Of a stretch of DNA of 5,621 nt, positions 1 to 4,458 are shown piece by piece. The stretch comes from JBPBPI01 sp050954885 (GTDB taxonomy: Bacteria > Pseudomonadota > Alphaproteobacteria > Caedimonadales > Caedimonadaceae), in NCBI GenBank assembly GCA_050954885.1, contig JBPBPI010000042.1, forward strand, positions 1 through 5,621. The letters are read 5' to 3'. A program made the translations under genes and the position numbers. Every line of letters starts with the position of its first letter. Position 1 is the first letter of the stretch. The notes under the pieces are model-generated. The model was not told where the DNA came from, did no database searches, and saw only the letters and a program-made list of their open reading frames with translations.

Positions 1-792
1 GGTCGCCATTGCCACCAGGCCATAGCTGGGATCGCTGGGCGCCGCGACCGTGACATCGTAACCGGTGACGGGATCGACGGGCTGCGTCAGGTCCGGCAGC
101 GCCCCCGACTGCGCGACCGCAGCATCGGCCGCCCCCATGAAGGCGGCGGACACGGCGTCGGCGGTGTCACCGGCATCGCTGGGCGCCGACGCGATCAGCG
201 AGACGTCGGCCAGGAGCCCGTTCAGCACGTCCGCCGGGAACCCGGTCAGGGACGTCAGCAAATCCTCGCCGGCGAGCCCCAGCAGGCCCACAGCCGCCGC
301 AATCAGGATGCGGGGATTGTCTACCACCAGCATCGTGAGCGCGAAGGCGCTGCGGATGACGGCGAGGGCCGAGACGATGCCGGCGATCAGGCGCGACGAG
401 GTATCGACCGGCATGACCGGGATCGGGCCGGCGAGCACGAACTCGAGGTCGATCTCGGCGATGCCGCCGCGGCTCATCTGTTCGTGGACGCTGCAGCTCT
501 CGCACCGTACCTGCCTGGTGCCGGGCAGGTAGGGGTGGACCAGCGAGCCGGTGGTGCTGCGGTTGGCACACGCCTGCACCAGCAGGTTCCGCTGGGTGTC
601 GTAGTCGTCGCCGATCACGAAGGCGCGGATTTTATACCCGGGCAGCTTCTTCCCGAGGTCGTCGACCTGCGCCACGTCGAGCATGGGGAACTCGAACTTG
701 GCAAGCCTGCGACCGTTCGCCGCCTCGTGACTCTCGACGAAGAACGGCACGCCGCGGAACGAGGCTTTCTGCAGGCGGTCAATCCAACTCAT
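1..792 (-). CDS. Mu gpN-type DNA circularization / baseplate protein, N-terminal part (3' end outside window)
   Basis: An open frame of 264 codons runs from an ATG at 792 to the left edge without a stop, so the C-terminus is missing. The first ~125 residues match the DNA circularization protein N-terminal family (Mu gpN, SfV-type; Pfam DNA_circ_N). Visible motifs are W3, ASFRGVPFFVE at 10-20, GRR near 27-29, a DLGKKLPGY segment at 45-53, VIGDDYDTQRNLL at 59-71, LVHPYLPG at 84-91, and RGGIAEIDLEFVLAGP at 108-123. Residues ~134-173 are hydrophobic and helical. Cysteines sit at 75, 97 and 100, the last two as CESC. The start overlaps the tape measure stop in an ATGA arrangement and has a strong upstream AGGGAGG. 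In Mu the gene also directly follows the tape measure gene. The family name is historical; position and phage Mu knowledge favour a role at the baseplate or tail hub rather than in DNA ends. Family assignment is firm; the exact role is inferred. Confidence 0.9.
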   Translation of the reverse strand, partial: MSWIDRLQKASFRGVPFFVESHEAANGRRLAKFEFPMLDVAQVDDLGKKLPGYKIRAFVIGDDYDTQRNLLVQACANRSTTGSLVHPYLPGTRQVRCESCSVHEQMSRGGIAEIDLEFVLAGPIPVMPVDTSSRLIAGIVSALAVIRSAFALTMLVVDNPRILIAAAVGLLGLAGEDLLTSLTGFPADVLNGLLADVSLIASAPSDAGDTADAVSAAFMGAADAAVAQSGALPDLTQPVDPVTGYDVTVAAPSDPSYGLVAMAT

Positions 793-2843
793 CGCCCGAC
801 TGACCTCCCTGCCGGATAGTTCTGGCCGATGTCGACCTTCGGCGCGGCGGCGATGCCGCTGCCGGCGGCGTCGACCGCGGCCCCCTGCGGCAGCCCGTCC
901 GGAAAGCTGACCGACACCTTCACCTCGCCGTGCTGCGGCGGAGCCGCCGCCGCCGCCGCCGCCGCAGGCGATGCCGCCGCCGTGTAAGGCGAGGGGATCG
1001 CCGCAGCCGTGCGCGGCGTGCCCAGCGGCATGTCGGCCGGGTGCGTTGCCGTGCCGTCCGGACCGCCGGCGAGTGCCGGCTGATAGCCGTAGAACGAGTC
1101 CATCGTGCCCGACAGGTTCGGCATGGCGCGGTTGACCACGGCCGCCACCGTCGACACCGGAGCGACGGCCGCGGCGACCGCCTGCTGCCCGACACCGACC
1201 GCGAAGTTGCCGGCCGCCGCCAGGCCCTTGCCGACCCACGAGCTACCGATCCAGTCGATTGCCCGCATGAGGTCGGCGACCAGGCTGAGCACGATCGCGA
1301 CGTGCAGCTTGAACACGCTCACGACGCCGCCCCATAGCGTCTCGAAGAACGCCTTGATGGGCGTCCAATGCTGAATGATCTCCTCAACCGGGAGGAACAG
1401 CACCTCGCAGATCGTGCGGATGTCGCCGACGTTCTTGGACCAGAGCCCTTTCATCCACGCCCACAGCGCGGTGAACATGGGGCGTATCGCGTCCCAATGC
1501 TTCCACAGCTCATAGGCGGCGACGCCGAGGGCGGTGATCGCGATCAGCACCCAGCCGAGCGGGGTAGCGGCGAAGGCGAGGCTGAACGCCTCCCAGGCGG
1601 TGAATCCGAGGCGCAGGCCGAGTACAAGCTCGCCGATGGCGCTCACCATCGGCCCGATGAGCGCGCCGGCCACAGCCGAGACGATGCGGACGAAGCCCAT
1701 CATCAGGCCGCCCAGGTGCAGCACCGCACGCGACAGCGACGCGAGGCCGATCAGCAGCGGCGAGCCGAGCAGCAGCATGAGGCCGATCAGGACGGCGCGC
1801 AGGGCGAGGGACGACTGCTTGAAGCCGTCCATACCGGCCGCCGAGTCCTGCCAGCCCATGCCCTGCAGGGCGCTTTTAAGCTCGCGGGTCCAGTGCCCCA
1901 GCTGCTGCACGGAGTCGACGATCTGGCTCGCCATCCAGTTGCGGTTCTGAGTCACCCAATCGCGCATGCCGGCGACGATCGGGGTCAGGATCGGCGCGAG
2001 GCCGGCGCCGACCTGATTCTCGAACGCCTCGGCCGCGTCCGCGAGGCCGAGCCAGGAGCGGTGGAACTCCTTGAGGTTCTCGTCGTCCTGCGGCGTGAAC
2101 GCGTAGTTGATGCGCTCCGCCTGCTCGGCGAACTCGCGCAGCGCCGGGCCGCCGGCAAGCAGCATCGGCAGCAGGTCGCGCCCGGCCTTGCCGAACAGCG
2201 ACGTCACCGCGAAGGCGAGCATCGCCTTGTCGTGGGTGCGGCCGAACGCCACCGCCAACTGCGGCAGCACGTCCGTCACGCTCCGCACCGCGCCGTGCGC
2301 GTTGCGCAGATGAATGTTCATGTGCTCGAACAGCGCCGTCACCAGCTTGCTCTTGCCGGCGGCGGCGGCGCCCATGTTCTTCTCGAGCCGCCCCATGCCC
2401 GACTGCAGCGTCTCGACCGGGACGTTCGTCATCTGCGCGGTGTAGCGCAGGGTTTCCAACTGCTCGGCCGTGACGCCGAGGGACACGGCGGTGGCGATGA
2501 GCTGGGTGCGCGCGTTCGCGACCTTGCTGACCATCTCCACCAGGCCGGTCATTGCCGCCGCCTCGCCGAAGGCGGCGAGCATAGGGAGCATCTCGCCCAT
2601 GCTCTCGTTCGTCTCGCCGATCGAGGCGCGCAGCTCGCCGAAATGCTCGCCCAGCAGCTCGACGTTCTCGTGCAGCCCTTCCCACACATGCGGATGGTGC
2701 AGGTGCTCGGTCTTCTCACCAGCCTCGTGCGCGGCGCGTCCTACACCGCGCAGCTGCTCGGCGATTTTCTTGAGCGGTGCCGTCGCCTCGTCGATGATCC
2801 GGAGGATGCCGGTCAGTTCCGGCGTGGTCGCGCTCTCGGCCAA
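789..2843 (-). CDS. Tail tape measure protein
   Basis: This 684-residue protein is the tape measure, the internal ruler that sets tail length and fills the tube until DNA ejection. Three things identify it: size, composition and place between the chaperone and gpN-type genes. The N-terminus (LRIIDEATAPLKKIAEQLRG, 14-33) has the opening typical of Mu-like tape measures, followed by a His-rich patch (47-58). Residues ~110-295 resemble the conserved tape measure domain, with LGVTAEQLETLRYTAQMTNV at 122-141. Strongly hydrophobic stretches at ~346-410 and ~426-444 fit membrane-active segments used in ejection. Two related HW-x-x-I-x-x-x-F-x-x-LW units lie at 449-468 and 492-511. The C-terminal ~120 residues are Ala/Pro/Gly-rich with an Ala8 run at 627-634. 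The start is TTG; no better in-frame start exists near it, and AGGAG lies 8 bases upstream. At about 0.15 nm per residue it would predict a tail near 100 nm (rule-of-thumb inference). Confidence 0.92.
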   Translation of the reverse strand: MAESATTPELTGILRIIDEATAPLKKIAEQLRGVGRAAHEAGEKTEHLHHPHVWEGLHENVELLGEHFGELRASIGETNESMGEMLPMLAAFGEAAAMTGLVEMVSKVANARTQLIATAVSLGVTAEQLETLRYTAQMTNVPVETLQSGMGRLEKNMGAAAAGKSKLVTALFEHMNIHLRNAHGAVRSVTDVLPQLAVAFGRTHDKAMLAFAVTSLFGKAGRDLLPMLLAGGPALREFAEQAERINYAFTPQDDENLKEFHRSWLGLADAAEAFENQVGAGLAPILTPIVAGMRDWVTQNRNWMASQIVDSVQQLGHWTRELKSALQGMGWQDSAAGMDGFKQSSLALRAVLIGLMLLLGSPLLIGLASLSRAVLHLGGLMMGFVRIVSAVAGALIGPMVSAIGELVLGLRLGFTAWEAFSLAFAATPLGWVLIAITALGVAAYELWKHWDAIRPMFTALWAWMKGLWSKNVGDIRTICEVLFLPVEEIIQHWTPIKAFFETLWGGVVSVFKLHVAIVLSLVADLMRAIDWIGSSWVGKGLAAAGNFAVGVGQQAVAAAVAPVSTVAAVVNRAMPNLSGTMDSFYGYQPALAGGPDGTATHPADMPLGTPRTAAAIPSPYTAAASPAAAAAAAAPPQHGEVKVSVSFPDGLPQGAAVDAAGSGIAAAPKVDIGQNYPAGRSVGR
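804..808 (-). promoter_or_regulatory. Ribosome binding site for the gpN-type gene
   Basis: On the minus strand GGAGG (inside AGGGAGGT, 803-810) lies 11 bases before the ATG at 792. It sits inside the last codons of the tape measure gene. With the ATGA stop-start overlap, it suggests that the gpN-type gene can be initiated on its own as well as by coupling. The spacing is slightly long. Confidence 0.6.
943..966 (-). repeat. GCC/GGC trinucleotide tract coding for polyalanine
   Basis: Seven perfect GCC units followed by GCA on the plus strand, read as alanine codons (mostly GCG) on the minus strand. They make most of the Ala8 run (residues 627-634) in the C-terminal tail of the tape measure protein. 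Gain or loss of units would keep the frame, so the tract could vary in length between relatives without breaking the gene. Confidence 0.8.
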
Positions 2844-2851
2844 TGTGTCGG

Positions 2852-2856
2852 CTCCT
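2852..2856 (-). promoter_or_regulatory. Ribosome binding site deciding the TTG start of the tape measure gene
   Basis: AGGAG on the minus strand lies 8 bases before the TTG at 2843 and overlaps the TAG stop (2857-2855) of the upstream gene (TAGGAG). This near-ideal site is the main reason for accepting a TTG start. The next in-frame ATG is at residue 82, which would remove the conserved N-terminus. Overlap of stop codon and binding site suggests translational coupling. Confidence 0.7.
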
Positions 2857-3616
2857 AGCGGTAGACGCCGCCTTGTGTGAGCGCCTCGCGGAACCGGACG
2901 CTCAGGTTGTGCAGGAAGTCACGGCTGGCGAACTCGTCGAAATGCTGCCGGAACTTGAACTTCGGCTGGTAGTGCGTCTCAGCCTCGAACACCGTCAGGC
3001 GGCGCAGGTGGTGGCCGTCCGCACGCATGAAATACCCGCCGATTTTCTGGAACGGCGCCGGCACCTCGTCCGCCTGGAGGAACACCACGCCGGTGTTGCG
3101 GTTGATCGTTGCCAGCCGGGCGGCGAGCTTCTTCCCCTTCACGGCGCCGTCGAAGGCGACGCCGGCACTCTTGCGCCTGCGGTCCTGCTTATCCTGCGCC
3201 GCGAGCTTGCGCAGCCGCGCAATGGCGCCGAGCGGGATGTTGCCATAGCTGTTGAGCGGGAGCGTCTTCCCCGGCAGCAGCAGCGACTGGCCGGGCTTGA
3301 TCGTGTTCTCGGCCGCGGTGCGGGCGCCGCCCAGCTCCTCGCGCAGCAGGTAGTGGGCCTGGATGTTCCGGACGAACACCGTCGCCTCCGGCTTGCCGCG
3401 GCTGGCGCCGGTGAACCCCATGGCGTGCCTGGTGAACGGCGTCGCCTTGCCGAAGATCGCCGGTATCTCGGCCGTCATCCGCGCGGCCGTGCTCTTGGCG
3501 GTATCGGTCAGAGCGCGGCTGACCGCGAACGGCAGGTGTTTTGCGGCGGAGTCGTCGAGTGACGCCGCATAGCGGGCGAAGTCCTGCTTGATCTGCATGG
3601 AGAAGCCGGCCGGCAT
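2855..3616 (-). CDS. Conserved phage structural protein, minor tail or completion type, role unassigned
   Basis: This is a 253-residue protein. The ATG at 3616 is chosen because GGAGAAGG (3623-3630) precedes it by 6 bases and it begins one base after the frameshifted chaperone's stop. A longer in-frame start at 3676 would run back through the chaperone gene. The layout recalls a phage protein type I know from head-tail and tail regions: an N-terminal helix with ALTDTAKSTAARM (35-47), then a TPFTRHAM segment (59-66), a beta-rich ATVFVRN (78-84), HYLLREELGG (88-97), the motif LNSYGNIPLGAI (121-132), a Lys/Arg-rich stretch (134-169), and a C-terminal THYQPKFKF (214-222) before a final helix. The first third loosely resembles lambda minor tail protein Z-type proteins. 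No catalytic motif, signal peptide or membrane segment is visible. A tail completion or minor tail role is inferred from context and resemblance only. Confidence 0.7.
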   Translation of the reverse strand: MPAGFSMQIKQDFARYAASLDDSAAKHLPFAVSRALTDTAKSTAARMTAEIPAIFGKATPFTRHAMGFTGASRGKPEATVFVRNIQAHYLLREELGGARTAAENTIKPGQSLLLPGKTLPLNSYGNIPLGAIARLRKLAAQDKQDRRRKSAGVAFDGAVKGKKLAARLATINRNTGVVFLQADEVPAPFQKIGGYFMRADGHHLRRLTVFEAETHYQPKFKFRQHFDEFASRDFLHNLSVRFREALTQGGVYR

Positions 3617-3617
3617 G

Positions 3618-4048
3618 TCACGCCTTCTCCGGGTGCTCGAGCCGAGCAATGCGGGCGGAGTGCTCGCAGTGCTCAACCAGCTCGGGAATGGTTAGGTCCC
3701 AGACGTATCCGGGGTCTCGCCACCATCGGGCCTGCTCGAAATATCGGTCGATGAGCTGGTCGCCCCGGTAGGGCCCAAAAAACCGCCGATCGCCGCCATG
3801 CACGCCTGCCAGTCGACCGCCTCGAGCAGATCGACCGAGCTGGTAGGGATGCCGCCCAGCGACGAGATGAGCTTGGAGACGGCGACCGGATCGGTCACCA
3901 CATCCTGCCCCTTGTCGCCGCCCATGCGGAACGGATACCCGGCAATGCGCAGGTCCTTCCCCTTGGGCGCGCGGAGCGTGAGGCTTTGCAGCATCTCGCC
4001 GTGCGCCTGCAGCGGCTCGCTGAGCTTGACCGTCACCGGCTCGCGCAT
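3618..4048 (-). CDS. Tail assembly chaperone, long -1 frameshift form (join 4048-3776, 3776-3618)
   Basis: This is the predicted 143-residue fusion: 91 residues in the zero frame followed by 52 in the -1 frame, ending at TGA (3620-3618). The -1 frame part, beginning GPYRGDQLIDRYFEQARWW, carries the pattern typical of the downstream half of frameshifted tail chaperones. That pattern is an aromatic- and Trp-rich segment followed by an acidic amphipathic helix (DLTIPELVEHCEHSARIA). The frame has no ribosome-bound start of its own: its only start-like codon is a GTG at 3803 upstream of the slip site, without a visible binding site. The fusion stops one base before the next gene's ATG, so ribosomes that shift, not those that stop at 3694, reach the following start. 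By analogy with lambda G/GT, the long form would be the minor product that links the tape measure protein to tube subunits. The fusion has not been shown experimentally here. Confidence 0.8.
3623..3630 (-). promoter_or_regulatory. Ribosome binding site for the 253-residue structural protein
   Basis: GGAGAAGG on the minus strand ends 6 bases before the ATG at 3616 and lies within the last codons of the frameshifted chaperone. It supports the start at 3616 over an internal ATG at 3598, which has no such site. Confidence 0.6.
3692..4048 (-). CDS. Tail assembly chaperone, short (zero-frame) form, Mu gp41-like
   Basis: The zero-frame product is 118 residues and ends at TAA (3694-3692). The body matches the Mu gp41 / P2 gpE-type tail assembly chaperone family (Pfam Phage_TAC_7). 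VTVKLSEPLQAHGEML at 5-20 opens the protein, LTLRAPKGKDL lies at 23-33, and a helical SKLISSLGGIP at 58-68 precedes VDLLEAVDW at 72-80. In this family the short form, together with a longer frameshifted form, binds the tape measure protein and recruits tube protein, and is absent from finished virions. The start overlaps the tube gene's stop (TGATG at 4050-4046). No good ribosome binding site precedes it, so coupled translation is likely. After the slippery site (residue 91) the zero-frame tail is 27 residues rich in Ser, Thr, Gly and Asp, probably disordered. Family call is firm; function is from family knowledge. Confidence 0.85.
   Translation of the reverse strand: MREPVTVKLSEPLQAHGEMLQSLTLRAPKGKDLRIAGYPFRMGGDKGQDVVTDPVAVSKLISSLGGIPTSSVDLLEAVDWQACMAAIGGFLGPTGATSSSTDISSRPDGGETPDTSGT
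3776..3782 (-). promoter_or_regulatory. -1 programmed ribosomal frameshift slippery heptamer T TTT TTG
   Basis: In the zero frame of the chaperone gene the codons GGT TTT TTG GGC contain the heptamer T-TTT-TTG, which fits the canonical X-XXY-YYZ pattern for simultaneous -1 slippage (TTT to TTT and TTG to TTT). The run of six T is conspicuous in such GC-rich DNA. The -1 frame after it is open to 3618 and codes for a typical chaperone C-terminal part. A short GCCC/GGGC hairpin with a 5-base loop (3774-3762) could form one base downstream. It is small, and its contribution is uncertain. Confidence 0.8.
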
Positions 4049-4419
4049 CAGGCGGCGACCAGCTCGGTGCAGGTGAAGCCCTCGAACTTCACCCCGATCT
4101 TGCCTTCCATCACGTCGACTTCCGACGATCCGGACCACCACGCCTGCGACAGCACATAGGTTTTCCCGTTCACCAGCTCGAGCGTGATCGTGCTCGCGCT
4201 GATCTTCGGGAGCGACTTCACGGCGAAATCGCCGCTGTCCGCGAGCGTGCCGGAAATCGACGGCACGACATACTTTGCGGTGCGGCCGATGACGCCGGAG
4301 GGCCCGGCCACGCCGGTATATTCGACGTTGTTCGGCTGCACCTTCCAATCGCCGTCAAGCGACCGCTGCACGCCGTCGATTCGCATGAACAACGTGCCGG
4401 CATAAGGGACGGATGCCAT
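4048..4419 (-). CDS. Tail tube protein, Mu gpM-like
   Basis: This 123-residue protein matches the Mu-type tail tube family (Pfam Tail_tube). The protein stacks as hexameric rings around the tape measure and forms the DNA channel inside the sheath. Visible family features are the N-terminal AGTLFMRIDGVQRSLDGDW (7-25), the VEYTGVAGPSGVIGRT segment (32-47), the SISGTL strand (54-59), and a beta-rich C-terminal half in which EVDVMEGKIGVKFEG (99-113) is the usual closing element. Length is normal for the family, and no cleavage signal or membrane segment is seen. The start has GGAG 7 bases upstream. The stop overlaps the chaperone start. It follows the sheath gene after a 39-base gap, the standard sheath-tube order. 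Confidence 0.93.
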   Translation of the reverse strand: MASVPYAGTLFMRIDGVQRSLDGDWKVQPNNVEYTGVAGPSGVIGRTAKYVVPSISGTLADSGDFAVKSLPKISASTITLELVNGKTYVLSQAWWSGSSEVDVMEGKIGVKFEGFTCTELVAA

Positions 4420-4426
4420 AGACTAG

Positions 4427-4430
4427 CTCC
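4427..4430 (-). promoter_or_regulatory. Ribosome binding site of the tube gene within the 39-base sheath-tube spacer
   Basis: GGAG on the minus strand is followed by 7 bases and the ATG at 4419. The spacer 4420-4458, the only real gap between genes in the window, shows no terminator-like hairpin or T-run. Sheath and tube are therefore most likely on one transcript. An independent site fits the need for large amounts of tube protein. Confidence 0.6.
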
Positions 4431-4458
4431 AGCTCGGGGTGACGGTTTGCAGCGGCGG

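Noticed and set aside
167..571. A 134-codon minus-strand frame inside the gpN-type gene
   Set aside because: It is an Arg/Pro/Gly-rich out-of-frame shadow; the correct frame is open from 792 to the left edge with clear family motifs.
1368..2858. A 496-codon open frame on the plus strand opposite the tape measure gene
   Set aside because: It is a shadow of the minus-strand gene in GC-rich DNA. Its translation is rich in Arg, His, Gln, Glu and Ala without any domain pattern, while the opposite strand gives a clear tape measure protein.
2843..3562. A 239-codon open frame on the plus strand opposite the 253-residue structural protein
   Set aside because: Low-complexity Arg/Leu/Ala/Glu-rich product with no recognisable motif; the minus-strand frame has motifs, a binding site and operon context.
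3617..3676. Upstream start at 3676 for the 253-residue structural protein
   Set aside because: It would overlap the frameshifted chaperone by about 58 bases and adds a Ser/Thr/Arg-rich segment; the ATG at 3616 has a good binding site and the tight spacing seen elsewhere in the operon.
3618..3803. The 61-codon frame starting at GTG 3803 as an independent small gene
   Set aside because: No binding site precedes the GTG, and the protein-like part begins only after the slippery heptamer; it is better read as the -1 half of the chaperone.
3692..3803. A real frameshift mutation or sequencing error splitting the chaperone gene
   Set aside because: The junction lies exactly at a canonical slippery heptamer in a gene family known for programmed frameshifting, so a programmed event is the simpler reading. 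A T-run length error cannot be fully excluded without reads.
4048..4348. Extension of the chaperone reading frame upstream of 4048 to an alternative start at 4348
   Set aside because: This part overlaps the tube gene fully, is Arg/His-rich and unlike the family; the ATG at 4048 fits the TGATG overlap and the family N-terminus.
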